This document shows, piece after piece, positions 10,201 to 25,200 of a DNA stretch of 64,000 bases; the first letter of the stretch is position 1; every line of letters starts with the position of its first letter. The stretch spans positions 1 through 64,000 of the forward strand of contig NZ_JAUSAR010000188.1 in NCBI RefSeq assembly GCF_030652515.1, in the 5' to 3' direction. The translations under genes were made by a program, and so were the position numbers. The notes beneath the pieces were generated by a model that saw only the letters and a list, made by a program, of their open reading frames with translations, was not told the DNA's origin and searched no databases. Source of the DNA: Aquabacterium sp. Its GTDB lineage: Bacteria; Pseudomonadota; Gammaproteobacteria; Burkholderiales; Burkholderiaceae_C.

Positions 10201-13200
10201 CCCGCCCGCTGGCGCAGGACGCGGTGGTTCAGACCACGCACACCTTGCCGGATCTTTCTCAGATCCAGGCCCGAGTCTTGGGGATATGGCGCAAGGCCCT
10301 GGGCCACGATTCGGTCGGGCTGGACGATCACTTCTTCGATGCTGGTGGCGACTCCCTGCTCGCGGTCACCGTGGCCCAGGAAATCGAGAAGGCCTGTGAG
10401 GGTGATTTCACGGTCACCCAATTGTTCGAATATGGCACCGTGAGGGCCATCAGCCAGCGCCTTTTACACGGCCGCGAGCCTGGCGGTTCGGGGCCCGCAG
10501 CGGCGCCTGAAAAGGCGGCGCCATTGGATGTGACCGGGGCCGCGTCAATCGCAGAAAATAACGCCGACCAGGTTTTTCCCGATTACTACAAAGACTGCCT
10601 GGCCATCGTTGGCATGTCGTGCCAGGTGCCGGGAGCGGAGGGTTACCGCGCGTTCTGGGACAACCTTTGCCAGGGCCGTGAAAGCGTGCAGATCTTCAGT
10701 GCCGATGAACTCCGGCAGCATGGCGTTCCCGAAGCGTTGATACGGCATCCCGCCCATGTGCCCGTGCGTGCGACGATCGACGGAAAGGATTTGTTCGATC
10801 CCGAGTTCTTCAAGATCTCGCCCAAGGACGCCGAACTGATGGACCCGCAATCGCGGCTGCTTTTGCAGAACGCTTGGCATGCCCTGGAGGATGCCGGCTA
10901 CGTTCCCGCCGACGTGCCGGACACGAGCGTGTTCATGGCGATCAGCACCAACGGGTACAACACGCGGCTCATCGGTGAAGACTCGGCGCAAGTCATCACG
11001 GAGGCCGATGACTACCTGGCCTGGGTCCTGGCCCAGCCGGGAACCACACCCACCATGGTGTCACACAAGCTGGGTTTGAAAGGCCCCAGCCATGCGGTTC
11101 ATTCCAACTGCTCATCGTCGTTGGTGGCCTTGCAGGCGGCTGGTCAATCGATCCGCTGCGGAGAATCCCGCGCCGCGTTGGTGGGGGCGTCCACCATCTT
11201 CGCCGGGGAAGGTTTTGGCTACCTCCATCAGCGTGGCATGAACTTCTCAAGCGATGGCCACATCAAGGCGTTCGATGCCAGCGCCGACGGCATGATCCCC
11301 GGCGAAGGGGTGGCCGTGATCATGGTCAAAGGCGCGCTGCAAGCCCTGGCCGATGGCGACCACATCCATGCCCTGATCCGCGGCGTGGGTCTGAACAACG
11401 ATGGCGCAGACAAGGCCGGTTTCTATGCGCCGAGCGTCCAGGGCCAACGCGCCGTGATCGAGAAGGTGCTGGCTGCCACTGCCATCGATCCCTGCAGCAT
11501 CGGCTATGTCGAAACGCACGGCACGGGCACGGCCCTGGGCGACCCGATCGAGTTCGCGGCACTGCGCGGGGCCTACACCAGGGGCACCGACAAGACGCAG
11601 TTCTGTGGCATCGGATCGGTCAAGACCAACATCGGCCATCTCGACACTGCGGCGGGACTCGCCGGCTGTATCAAGGTGGCGCTGGCGTTGACGCACGGCG
11701 AGATACCCCCCACGCTCAACTACACCGTTCCCAATCCACGCATCAAGCTGGAGGACTCGCCTTTCTACGTGGCCGACCGTCACCGTCTCTGGCCCGAGGG
11801 GGAAGGGCCACGCCGCGCGGCGCTCAGCTCTTTCGGCATTGGTGGCACCAATGCACATGCCATCCTGGAGCAGGCACCTGCCCTGCCTTCCATCGCCAAC
11901 CCTCATTCGGGATGCTGGCAGGGCCAATGGATCGTGCCCCTGTCGGCCCGCGACGAGGATCGGCTGAAAGCGCATGCCGTGGCATTGCTCGGTTTCCTCC
12001 AAGAGTCGTCCAAGCGCGAGACCATCGATTTGCAGCGCCTGGCCTACACCCTGCAGGTTGGCCGCCAGGCCATGGCTTGCCGAGTAGTGTTTCTGGTCAG
12101 CGATGTTGATGCGCTGGTGACTTTGCTGGTGCGCCATGTCGCGGGCGAGCGCGTGGATGGCTGCCTGACCGGCCGGATCGATGTGGGTGCTGGCAGGCTG
12201 GACGCGATGGACGCGGATGATGGCAATGCGCTGCTGGAAAAATGGTTTCGCGATGGGTCGGCCTACAAGCTGGCGAATGCCTGGATCCGCGGCTTGCCAT
12301 TGGACTGGAAAAAGCTCTACGGGGCTGGCACGCCTCGGCGCATGAGCTTGCCGACCTACCCGTTCGCCCGGCAGCGTTACTGGGCCGATCGCAAGGTGCC
12401 TCCCTCCGGTCATGGACTGGCCATTTCGGCTCCTGTAGCCTCTCCGGTGGCCGAGCCCTCATTCGAGACCATGGGTTTCGAAGAGCATTGGGAGCCTCGC
12501 GATTTGGACGTGGCGAACCGAAGCGATGCTGCAGGGCAGGTCGTGGTCTGCTACCTGGCGGGCAACGATGCGGGACAGTCTGTTGCGGCTCGCCTCGCTG
12601 AACTGGCACCGCAAGCCCACCTGGTGTTCGTGACCCGGAGCGGGGATGCGGTCCTGCAGGATGTGCAGCACCAGCATGTCGTTGATGAGCAGGACATCGT
12701 CGGCCATGCCGATGTGCTGGCCTCGATCCGGTCGCAGTTCGGGCGCCTGGACCGTGTGCTTTGCTTGTGGGCTGCCGATGCCAGGCCCGCATCGCTGGGC
12801 ATGTCATCGGTGTTGCGATTCCTGCGGGCTCTGCTGCACAAGCCCTTGCCCTGCGGAAGGGTGTTGATCGCGGGGGCGAGCATGAGCCTGACGGATCAGG
12901 CCCATCTGGAGTCGGTGATGGCCTTGCCCAAGTCGCTGGGACAGGTCTTGCCAGAGACACAACTGGCGCTGGTGGTGGATGCGTTCGAATCCGAAGACCT
13001 GGCCCCGGTCGACTGGCTGAGCCGCCTGTGGCTCGAATCGAGCCTCGACTGCATCCAGAATGTCCTGTACCGGCGGGCACAGCGGCATGTGTGTGCCGTG
13101 CGGGCCCTGGCTTGCGCGCCTGTTCATGCACCAGTGCTGAAGTCCTCGGGCAGCTACCTCATCACGGGAGGGGCGGGTGCCTTGGGCCATGCTTTTGCCC

Positions 13201-16200
13201 GACACCTGGCCGAGCGCTTCTCGGCCCGCCTGATTCTGACCGGCCGCAGCGCGCCGGATGAGCGCATCGAACGGCAACTGCAGGCATTGCGGGCGTTGGG
13301 AGGGCAGGCCCTGTATGTGCAGGCGGATTCCTCTGACGAAGCGGCCATGCGGCAGGCCATGATGCAAGGCCAGGAGCTGTTCGGTCCCCTTCATGGGGTG
13401 CTGCATGCTGCAGGCTTGGTGGATCCACGGCCTTTCCGGGAGAAAACAGAGGTCGAGTTGGCGCAGAACCTGGCGCCGAAAGTCGAAGGCCTGCTGGTTC
13501 TGGACAAACTCCTGGCGGACCAGCCTGTGGACTTCCTGTGCTGCTTTGGATCGTCCGCAGGCATTCTGGGAGATGGCGGCGCTGGCGACTACGCCATGGC
13601 CAATCGTTTCCTCTCGGCCTACGCCCGGCTCCGCCAGCAGGGCCGTGCGGATTCTTCGCTCAGGATCCTGACGATTGCTTGGCCGCTGTGGCAGGACGGT
13701 GCCATGCGTCCTGGCTCGGCACAGCAAACAGATTTCTACCTGCGGTCAAGTGGCCAGAAAGCCTTGCCAACTGCCGAGGGCCTGCGGATTTTCGAGAGCC
13801 TGCTGGCGCAGGACTGTGAACAGCCCTTGGTCTTCCTCGGTCAGAAACACCGCGTGCACCGGTTCCTAGGGCTGGAGCAGGATGATGTACTGGGTGTGCC
13901 AGAGGTGGTGGCTCAAGCCATGCCATCCATGGCCGGTCCGGGTTGGCGTCCCCAGATGAAGGGCCTGACGCTGACGCAATGCGTGGCCTGGGACTTGAAG
14001 GAGTTGGCCAGCGAGTCCTTGAAGATGTCCCGGGACAAACTGGACCCCGCCGTGAACCTGGCCGACTTCGGATTCGACTCGGTCAACCTGGCTTCCTTTG
14101 CCAAGCGGCTGACATCGCACTTCGGCTTTGAGATCGCTCCGACGGCTTTCTTCAGCCACCCCACGCTGGGGCAGTTGGAATCGCACTTGGTGCAGTCCTT
14201 CGGGGAAAGTCTTTCGGTCTTCTATGCGACTGCGGTGGAGCATGCGCCCGCGCTTCCCCGGGCGCCTGTTGTGCCCAGTGCCCTGTTGCCACAGCAGCGG
14301 TCGACTGTGCCTTCCAGCGATGAGCTCGAGCCCATTGCCATCATTGGCATGAGTGGTCGTTTCCCGGGTGCCCGCACGGTGGAAGAGTTCTGGCGTGTCT
14401 TGCGCGAAGGCCAAGAGACGGTCGCGGAGATTCCCCCTGAGCGCTTCGACTGGCGGGTCTACCACGGTGATCCCGCCAAGGAGCCGGGCAAGACCAATGG
14501 GCAATGGCTGGGGGCCCTGGAAGGCATCGATGAGTTCGATCCATTGTTCTTCGAGCTGTCCCCGCGCGAGGCTGCGGCCATGGATCCTCGTCAACGACTC
14601 TTGCTGCAGGAGGCCTGGCGCGCCCTGGAGGACGCCGGACACGGCAAGGAGCAGTTGCAAAGCGGACGCACGGGCGTGTTCGTCGGCGTGGAGCAGGGCG
14701 ACTACCGCGCGGTGACCGCAGACGAAGGCAGCGTGACCTCCAACCACGATGGCGTTCTCGCGGCACGCCTGGCGTATGTTCTGGACTTGCGAGGCCCCGT
14801 GATGGCCATCAACACCTCGTGCTCTTCGGGACTGGTGGCGGCGCACCAGGCGTGTGTGAGCCTGCGCGCCGGCGATTGCGACACCGCGATCGCGGCCGGG
14901 GTGAATCTGTTGCTGTCACCTGAGATATTCGTGGGGCTGGGACAGGCGGGCATGTTGTCTTCGGACGGAAAGTGCCATGCCTTCGATGTGGCGGCCAACG
15001 GGATGGTGCCCGGTGAGGCGGTGGTCGCCATGGTGCTCAAGCCATGGCGCCATGCCTTGCGGGATGGCGATCCTGTGTACGCGGTGATCCGGGGTAGCGG
15101 CATCAACTACGACGGCAAGACCAATGGCATCACCGCCCCGAGCGGTGCGGCTCAGACAAGGCTGTTGCAGGACATCTACGGTCGGCATCGGATTGATCCG
15201 GGGCAGATCGACTACATCGTCACACATGGCACAGGCACCCGTCTTGGTGATCCGATCGAGATCAATGCGCTCTATGAGGCCTTCAAATCCGAGTCGACTC
15301 GACCGGGGGCTTGTGCGCTGACGTCCACCAAGACGAACTTCGGCCACACCTTCGCGGCATCGGGTCTGGTGAACCTGGCCTGCCTGGTGCAGGCCATGCG
15401 CCATGAGGCGATCCCGCCCAGCCTTCATTGTTCCAAGGAAAGCGATTACATCCCCTGGGCGGCCAGTCCTTTCCGTGTCAACAAACGCCTCCTCCCCTGG
15501 CCTGTGAGGGATGGGCAGCCCCGCCTGGGGGCGGTGAGTGCGTTTGGCATGAGCGGCACCAACGCGCACATGGTGGTGCAAAGCCACGACGCGCCGGATG
15601 TGGATGAGGCAGCACATGCGCTGCCCTGGGTACTGCTGGCCTTGTCCGCCAAGACAGCTGAAGCCTTGCAGGCCAGGGTCATGGACCTGCTGGCCGCGTT
15701 GCGGGAGCGGGCTTGGTCCTTGCCCGATCTGGCGGCCATGAGCCACACTTTGTTGTCCGGCCGACAGCATTTCAGCCACCGCTGCGCTGTGGTGGTCCAG
15801 GACCGGGAGGATGCCCTTCACGTGCTGGCCCAGGTGGGAGGACGCGAGAAGCTGCCCAACCTCTTCATGGCCCAGGTGCCCAGGCAGTTCGGCGGGCAGT
15901 CGGTGCTGCAGCGTCATGGCGAGCAGCTCCTTGCGCAGATCGCCGATCAGAGCGTGGACACCCGGGATGCGCTGCTGGCACTGGGCGACATGTATTGCCA
16001 AGGCTACGAGTTACCCTGGCGCCGGATGTTTGGCGACAAGGCACCTCGGCGCATCCACCTGCCTACCTACCCGTTCGCCCGCGAGCGGCATTGGGCTTCA
16101 CCGCGCGTGGACCGGGCACTGGCCGCAGAGCGCCTGCACCCGCTGGTACAACGCAACACGTCGGACCTGACAGAGCAACGCTTCAGTTCGACACTGACGG

Positions 16201-19200
16201 GCACGGAGTTCTTCCTGGCTGACCACGTGGTGGGCGGTCGGCGGGTACTGCCAGGTGCCGCGCACCTGGAGATGGCGCGAGAGGCTGTCAAGTGGGCCGT
16301 GGGGCCTGACGCCATGGGCCAGTTCCCTTCAAACATCCGCTTGAGCGATGTGGTGTTCATGCGCCCCGTCGTGGTCGGCAGCGATCCGGTGACTCTGCAC
16401 ATTTCACTGGATCCAACGCCAACTGGGCGGATCGGCTACGAGATCTACCAGTCCCTGGACGATGCGGACATCCTGGTCAGCCAAGGTCAGGCGGTGGTGG
16501 GCTTGGCGTCGGCAGAGGAGCCGTTGACTCGTGATCTGGTGGGCTTGCGGCAACTGACTTCGCACCGGGATGTCTCGGCCCAGGCCTGTTACCAGGCCTT
16601 TCAGCGAATGGGCTTGGCCTACGGCCCTGCCCACCAGGGCTTGCAGTTGGTTCGCACCGGCTTCGACCACGAAGGACTTCCCCTGGCGTTGGGTGAACTG
16701 GCACTGCCCGCCGGCTTGTCCTCGACGTTGAAGGACTTCGTCCTGCATCCGGGACTGCTGGATGCGGCGTTCCAGGTCAGCCTGGGCCTGCTGCTGGCGA
16801 ATGGTGAAGAGCACTTGCCTCAACGCCCGATGGTGCCATTCGCGCTGACAAGCCTTGAGATCCTCGATGTGATGCCTGCCCGACCGCTGGTGTACGTCAG
16901 GTTCAGCCCCGGCAGCTCGCCAAAGTCCAGTGTGCACAAGCTGGACCTGGACATCATGGACGAAGGCGGCAGGGTGTGCGTTCGCCTGCGCGAGTTCAGC
17001 AGCCGAGTCATGGAGACGGTCCCGTCGAGCGAGGTGCCCAAGCCCCTGCCCGAGGGCCCTGTCGGAACCTTGATGCTGCAACCTCACTGGCAGGCCAAGG
17101 AGGCGCCGGAGGACGCCTCAACCGACCACTCACTGAAGCGCCATGTCTTCCTGGTGGGGGCTACCGTGGATGCCGCCACCCTTGCTGGGCTCCTTCCAGG
17201 CGCCGAGGTGGCGCAACTGCTGGCAGGCGATGCCGACACCCACCAAGGCGCGGCCTTGTTCAGTGCCTGCGCGCAGGCACTGCTGGCGAAGGTCCAGCGG
17301 ATCCTGGCGGCGAAACTCGCGAGCAAGGTGTTGATCCAGTTGGTCATTTCATCGCCTGACGAAGAGCAAGGCGATTCGCCCTTGCAGGCATTGGGCGCCT
17401 TGCTCAAGACCGCACAGCAGGAAAATCCGCTGTGCTTGGGGCAAGTCCTGCTCATGCCCCGCTTGACCTCCGAGGGCGAGATGGCCCGGCGTTTGTTGGC
17501 CGAGGGTGATGGTTCAGAGGCGCTGGTGGCGTACCGCAGCGGCGAGCGCCAGGTGCTTCAGTTGAAGGAGGCCCAGGCAAGTGAGGAGGTGGCCCCGGTT
17601 TTCTGGAAACCGGGTGGTGTCTACCTGTTGACGGGGGGGCTGGGCGGGCTGGGCATGCTGGTGGCGCAAGACATCGCACGGCATGCGCCCGGCGCACGGC
17701 TGGTGCTCACTGGCCGCTCATCCTTGAAGACGACCGGGCGTTCCTCGTTGGACGCACTCCGGCGGCAAGGGCTTGTCGTTGATTACCGCGAAACGAACGT
17801 GGCTCTGCCGGAGCAGGTCGCTCTCCTCGTGGCAGAAGTGCTGGACCTGCACGGCCACATCGATGGCGTGATCCACGGTGCAGGCGTGTTGCGCGATGGA
17901 TTCCTCGTGAAGAAAACTGCTGGCGAGTTGCGGGATGTCCTGGCGCCCAAGGTCGATGCCGTGGAGGTGTTGGACGAGGCGACCAAACACCTACCGCTCG
18001 ACTGCTTTGTGCTGTTTGCATCGACCTCGGGTGTGTTTGGCAATGTGGCGCAGGCCGACTACGCCATGGCCAATGCCTACCTCGACGCGCACGCACATCG
18101 GCGAGATGGCCTGGTCCGCAGCAGTGAGCGCCATGGCCGCACGCTGTCCATCGATTGGCCCTTGTGGGATGAGGGGGGGATGAAAGTTGATGCCGCGACG
18201 CGTGAGCGCGCCCGGCGTCTTTTCGGCATGGCTCCCCTGCCGACTGCCATGGGGCTGTCGGCATTGCACCAGGCTTTGGCGCAGGATGCGGCCCAGGTCG
18301 TGGTTCTCGCCGGGGATGTCGATCGCCTGAAAGGCATGCTGGTTCGTGGGTTCTCGGCGATTCAGCCTGAGCCGTTGGCATCGGCTCAGATTCTCCCCCC
18401 AACGACACAGAACGTGGTGGCCGCGGACGATGTGCTGCACGAGAAAACGGCCCGCTACCTCACCAGCCTGATGGCCAAGACGCTCAAGCTGTCCGCCGAT
18501 CGAATCGACGCGCGGGCGCCCCTGGAGCAGTACGGTATCGACTCCATCATGGTCACCGACTTGACGAGCGCGCTCGAACTCACCTTTGGGGCCTTGTCGA
18601 AGACCTTGTTCTTCGAGTATCAGACCATCCATGACCTGACGGGCTATTTTCTGCAGGCTCACCGCGAGCGTGTGGCCGCCCTGGTAGGTGGATCGAAGGC
18701 CGTGACCACCGCGCTGCCACCGCGGCACACCATCCCGATCGAGGCGACCGGCCCGGTCAAGGCCAGCCGAACGCGCCGACGTTTTGGCCTGGCTGCTCAG
18801 ACAGCAGGCGACCAGGCCCCAGGGATGGCCAATGCACTGGACATTGCCATCATCGGCATCAGTGGTCGCTATCCCCAAGCCAGGAACCTGGAGGAATACT
18901 GGCGCAATCTGACCCAAGGCTTGAACTGCATCACCGAGATTCCCAGGGAGCGCTGGGACCATGACCATTACTTCGATGTCGAGCGCGGAAAGCTGGGCAA
19001 GAGCTACAGCAAATGGGGCGGCTTCATCGATGGCTTCGACGAGTTCGATCCACTGTTCTTCAACATGTCGCCTCGTGATGCTCAGGGCGCCGATCCGCAG
19101 GAGCGTGTGTTCCTGCAATGCGCCTACTCGGCCATCGAGGACGCGGGCTACACACGCGAGGCTTTGCGGCGCAAGCACCATGCCGACGGCTTGCCCGGGC

Positions 19201-22200
19201 AGGTGGGTGTTTTTGTCGGCGTCATGTACCAGGACTACCAGTTGTACGGAGCACAGGCCCAGGTGACGGGTGATGGATTCGCCCTGTCCAGCCAGCCTGC
19301 TTCCATCGCCAACCGCGTGTCGTACTTCTGCGGCTTCCATGGCCCCAGCGTGGCGTTGGACACGATGTGCTCGTCATCGCTGACGGCCATTCATCTGGCG
19401 GCACACAGCGTGCTGAGGGGCGAGTGCGGCCTGGCAATCGCCGGGGGCGTGAACCTCACGGTGCACCCCAACAAGTACATCACGCTGTCGCAAGGCCAGT
19501 TCGCCTCCAGCGAAGGGTTGTGCCGCAGCTTTGGCGAAGGGGGCGACGGCTACGTCCCCGGAGAAGGCGTGGGTGCCGTGCTGCTCAAACCACTGGCCCG
19601 CGCTGTCGAGGACGGCGACCAGATCTATGGGGTCATCAAGGGCAGCGCGCTCAACCATGGCGGCAAGACCAACGGCTACACAGTCCCGAATCCGAATGCG
19701 CAAGCACAGGTCATCGGCCAGGCGATCCGCCAGGCGGGTGTGCATCCGCGCGCCATCAGCTATCTGGAGGCGCACGGCACGGGCACGCCGCTGGGCGATC
19801 CCATCGAGATCACCGGCCTGAGCAAAGCCTATGGCGAACATGGCCAGGATCATCAGTACTGCGCCATCGGATCGGTCAAGTCCAACATCGGCCATTGCGA
19901 AAGCGCATCGGGCATGGCGGGGCTGACGAAAGTTCTGCTGCAGATGAAACACGGCGTGCTGGTGCCCAGCCTGCACAGCCATGAGCTCAATGCCAACATC
20001 GACTTCGAGAAGACGCCGTTCAGGGTTCAGCAGGGTTTGCAGGAATGGGATCGCCCCGTGTTGGCGCTCGGAACTGCGGAGCCTCGCGAAATGCCTCGCA
20101 TCGCCGGGTTGTCTTCCTTCGGCGCGGGTGGCGCCAATGCGCACCTCGTCATCGAGGAGTACCGCCAAGCGCGTGCACCTTCACCGCTCCTGGTCAGTGC
20201 TGACCGGCCGGTCCTCGTCATTCTGTCGGCCAGGGATGACGAGAGGCTGAGCGCCATGGCGCTCGGCCTGTCCCAGACGCTGCAAGCGGCGCACTGGCAA
20301 GACCAGGATCTGGTGGACATCGCCTACACGTTGCAGGTGGGACGGGAGGCCTTCGCCAGCCGTCTGGCCTGCCTGTCGGGCAGCCTGGAGCAGCTGCGCG
20401 ATCAGTTGCGCCGATTCGCTGCTGGCGAGTCAGCGCTCGACATCGAGGACTTCTACCAGGGACAGCGCTCCGACAAGGATGGCCTGGACATCCTGAGTAC
20501 CGATGACGACATGGGCGGGCTGCTCCAGGCATGGGTGGCCAAGGGCAAGCTGGGCAAGCTGGCGGAACTGTGGGTCAAGGGCCTGTCGTTCGATTGGGCT
20601 GCGCTGCATGGGCAGCACCTTCCCCGGCGCATCAGCCTGCCGAGCTACCCGTTCTCGCCCAAGCGCTACTGGGTGCCCCGACTGCCCGAGGGCAAGGCCT
20701 TGCCCGACACGCGTCTGCACGCCTTGTTGCACCGGAACACCTCGGACTTCGAGCGTCAATGCTTCAGTTCAACGTTCACGGGAAATGAGCCATTCCTGCG
20801 TGATCACCGGGTCAATGGGCGCAAGGTCCTGCCCGGCGTGGCCTATCTGGAGATGGCGCGGGAAGCCGTCAAGCTGGCGCTGGGCGCCAAGTGGTCCGGC
20901 ACGGAGACGCCGGAATCGATGCTGGGCCTGGAAGAGGTGGTGTTCATGCGCCCCCTGACCGTCGATGCCGAGCCGGTGCAGGTCCATGTGGTGCTGGAGG
21001 TGCAGGACGATGGCCGGGTGGCTTTCGGCGTGCACAGTGGCCAAGGTGAAGACCAGGTCCTGCACAGCCAGGGCTTCGCGGTGCTGGCCGACGGGCCATC
21101 TGGGGCGGACATGGTGGACCTGTCTTCCTTGCAACAGTGCCTGGGCGACCACCACCTGGACGCGTCCCGCTGCTACGGCTTGTTCGAAGGCATGGGCCTG
21201 GCCTATGGTCCGGCGCACCAGGGACTGCGCTCGGTCCGGACCGGCCGCGATGTCGAAGGGCGCTTGTTCGCCCTGGGTGAACTGGCTAAGCCGGCCACTG
21301 CTGGCGTGGATCGCCATGTATTGGCCCCGAGCTTGATGGACAGCGCTCTGCAAGCCTGCATCGGTCTGGTCGATGCCTTGTCCGGCGGGGGCGTGCTTCA
21401 GCCACGGATTCCCTTCGAACTGGCGCGTCTGACGGTGTTGGCCGTCGTTCCTGACCAGGCCTGGGCGGTGGTCCGTCTGCAGAGCGAAGTACCTTCGGCC
21501 GTTCAGCACCTCGACATTGATGTCGTGGATGGTGAGGGGCGCGTCTGTGTTCGCCTGCACGGCTTCGCATCACGGGTGATGGGCGGTGGCAAAGCCGAGA
21601 CGGCGGCGCCTGTGCCGCTGATCGGTGAGCTGACGGCCACCACGCGGTGGCGACCGATGGATGAGCTGGTGCATGAATCGTCACCGGTGTGGCCAGCGCC
21701 CGAGGAGCGTGTGTTGGTGGTGGCGGGTGCGGCCTCGCGCAAGGAGGCGCTGCTCGCGTTGTACCCAACGGCTCGCCTCATCGACCTGAGTGACCATGAC
21801 TCGATCGACGTCATCGCCACGCGGCTGGATGCTGGTGCATTCGATCACCTGTTCTGGGTGTTGCCCGATGCAGGGCACATCGCGCTCGACAGCGCATCGG
21901 TGATCGAGGCCCAGGGGGTTGGCGTGCTGGCAGGGTTCCGCATGGTCAAGGCCCTGTTGAGCCTGGGCTTCGATGCTCGGCCGTTGAGCATGACGGTGCT
22001 GACCTCGCAAAGCGAGGCCGTGGTGCCTGGTGATCCAGTGCATCCGGCGCATGCCAGCGTGCATGGCCTGCTGGGCTCGCTTGCCAAGGAGTTCTCACGC
22101 TGGCGCATTCGCGTGCTGGACCTGCCTGGCGGCGATGAAGCCTGGCCGCTGTTCGACGCGCTGCGGCTGCCCGCCGATCCCATGGGCAATGCGCGGGCCT

Positions 22201-25200
22201 TCCGCCATGGCCAGTGGCATCGCCAGGCGGTGCTGCCCTGTCTGTTGCCCGAACCCTCGGCGCCGGCCTACCGGCGCGGTGGCACCTATCTGATCCTTGG
22301 TGGGGCCGGGGGCGTTGGCGAAGTCTTCAGTGAATACCTGATCCGGCAATACGACGCGCAGGTGGTCTGGATTGGCCGCCGCACCCTGGACGACAGAATC
22401 CAGAGGCAATGCGAACGGTTGGGCGCATTGGGCAAGCCCCCGAAGTACATCTCGGCCGATGCCGCCGACCTGGGTGCACTGGCGCAGGCCCGAGCCGACA
22501 TCCAGGCGCAAGTGGGCGCGGTGCACGGCGTCGTGCACGCCACCATCGTGCTGAAAGACCAGACGCTGCTGAAGATGGACGAAGAGACCTTCCGGGGTGC
22601 CTTGATGGCCAAGGTGGATGCCAGCGTCAATCTCACCAGGGTGTTTGGCCGGGATCCCCTGGATTTCATCCTTTTCTTTTCGTCAATGCAAACTTTGGCG
22701 AAGCTGCCTGGCCAGAGCAACTATGCCGCTGGCTGCACTTTCACCGACAGCTATGCCAAGGCCCTGGACCTTGAGCTTGATGTGCCTGTCAAGGTTGTCA
22801 ACTGGGGGTACTGGGGCAGTGTGGGCGTTGTTGCCTCTGAGGCATACCGCGAGCGCATGGCCCGCGTCGGCCAGGGGTCGATCGAGCCGACAGAGGCCAT
22901 GGGTCTGTTGGAGCGCCTGCTGACGGCCCCGGTCGATCAGGTGGCGTTTCTGAAGACGACGGACGAACGCGTCGCCCGGCAGATGGGCATGGATGGCAGT
23001 CAGGCCATTGTGATCGCCCCGGCCATCCAGCCGGGCATGGCAGCCTTGCCTGCGGTGACCAACCTGCCGACGCCCATGGACGTGGACGATGCCGTGAGCA
23101 GGATGCAGGCGTTTGAGGCGCGCCTGGCCGAGATGCTGTGGCTCCAACTGTGCGAAGCAGGGCTGTTCAAGACCGGCTCGCAGGGGGTGGACGAGGTGTC
23201 CTCGCTGATTGGCATGCCGCCCTCCAGCAAGGCTTGGCTGCAGGCGACGTTCGAGGTTCTGGTTCACCAGGGCCACCTTCGCTCCAAGGGCATGCAGTAC
23301 GAAGCCGTGAGCAGCTCAAGGCCCGACGCAGCCGCGTTGTGGCAGGACTGGGACACCGAGTGTGCCCGGGTGACGGATGCCAACCAGCAGGCGCAGTGGC
23401 GCCTGGTCGACACCATGCTCCGCCATCTGCCCGAGATCCTGACGGGGCGGCGTCCGGCCACGCAGATCATGTTCCCGAATTCATCCATGGAGTTGGTTGC
23501 AGGGATCTACAAGGACAACCCCATCGCGGACTATTTCAACGCCGTTCTGGTCGAGGCCTTGGTCAAGTACATCGAATCACGGCTCGAGAAAGATCCCGCT
23601 GTGCGCCTGCGCTTGATTGAGGTCGGTTCGGGCACGGGGGGCACCAGTGCCATGGTTTTCCAGCGCCTTGCGCCGTACGCTGACCGCATTGCGGAGTATT
23701 GCTACACAGACATCTCCAAGGCCTTCCTGGCGCACGGGCAACGGCAGTACGGCGCGGACGCACCGTATCTGCAGACGCGCTTGCTGAACATCGAAGACGC
23801 CCCGGCCCTGCAAGGCTTCGACGTCGGCGAGTTCGACGTGGTCATCGCCACCAATGTCCTGCACGCGACGCGGGACATGCGTCGCACGGTGGGGCATGTC
23901 AAATCGCTGCTCAAACGCGAGGGTGTTCTGCTGCTCAACGAAGTGTCCAGCAACAGTCTTTTCGCGCACCTCACCTTCGGGATGCTGGAGGGCTGGTGGT
24001 TGTTCAGCGATGGCGCACGCCGCATTCCGGGTTCTCCGGCCTTGTCGCCCGAAAGCTGGCGCCAAGTGCTGAGTGCGGAAGGTTTCTCGGTCCCGCTTTA
24101 CCCGGCTGAAGTGGCCCATCCATTGGGACAGCAAGTGGTGGTGGCAGCCAGCGATGGCGTGTTCAGGCGGGCGTATGCCATGGCCAGACCATCTGCCACG
24201 CCAGGGGCGGCAGTCAAGCCTTCGACACCACCCAAGGCGCAGGCCACCGCACTGGCAGCCACGAAGTCGGCCGACCATCCCGAGCCGCTGGCATCGGGAG
24301 ATTTCAACGCGCGTGTGCGATGGGCCGCCGCCGAGCGCGTCAAGGCCAGCATCGCCGAGCACTTGATGATGCCTGTGGACCAGGTGAAGGCCAACGAGCC
24401 GCTTGAGAACTATGGTGTCGATTCGTTGGTGGTGGTCAAGCTCACGGATGTCCTGCGAGAGTCATTCGAGAGCGTGACGCCGACGATGTGGTTTGAGCAC
24501 CAGACCGTTGATGCGGTCGTGAATCACTTGTTCTCCACCAGTCGGGATGAACTGATCCGTTTTGCCCAGGTCGCAGAACAAGGACAGGCTTCCGAAGGCG
24601 CCTCTGAGGCGCCGGCAGCGGTTGTTCCTCGTTCTGCTGCCGTGGCGTCGGTGTCCATGCTGCCTCCGGGGCCCGGACGCTTCGCCAGACCGGCGGTCCC
24701 GACCTTGTCTGGGCGCACCGTCGAGCAAAGGGGTGTTCAGGACATGGCCATCATCGGGTTGTCCGGGCGGTACCCGGATGCGCCCACGGTGGCCGACTTC
24801 TGGGATCGTTTGCTGGGCGGCGCAAACTGCGTCAGCGAGATCCCACCTCAGCGATGGGACTGGCAGACGCTCTTCAGTGAGCAAAAGGGCATGGAGGGCC
24901 GCATCTACACCCGCTGGGGTGGTTTCATCGAAGACGCGGATGCCTTCGATGCCCCGTTCTTTGGCATACCAGCCAAGGAGGCGGAGCGCATGGACCCCCA
25001 GGAGAGGTTGTTCCTTCAGGAAGCCCATGCCTGCGTCTCAGAGGCTGGCTATGTGCCCGGTGAGCTTGCCAAGCAAGGCCGTGTCGGCGTGTTCGTGGGG
25101 GTGATGAACAACACCTACCAGTGGCAACCTTCGCATTGGTCTGTGGCCAACCGGGTGTCTTACACCCTGGGTTTCAACGGGCCGAGCATCGCGGTGGACA

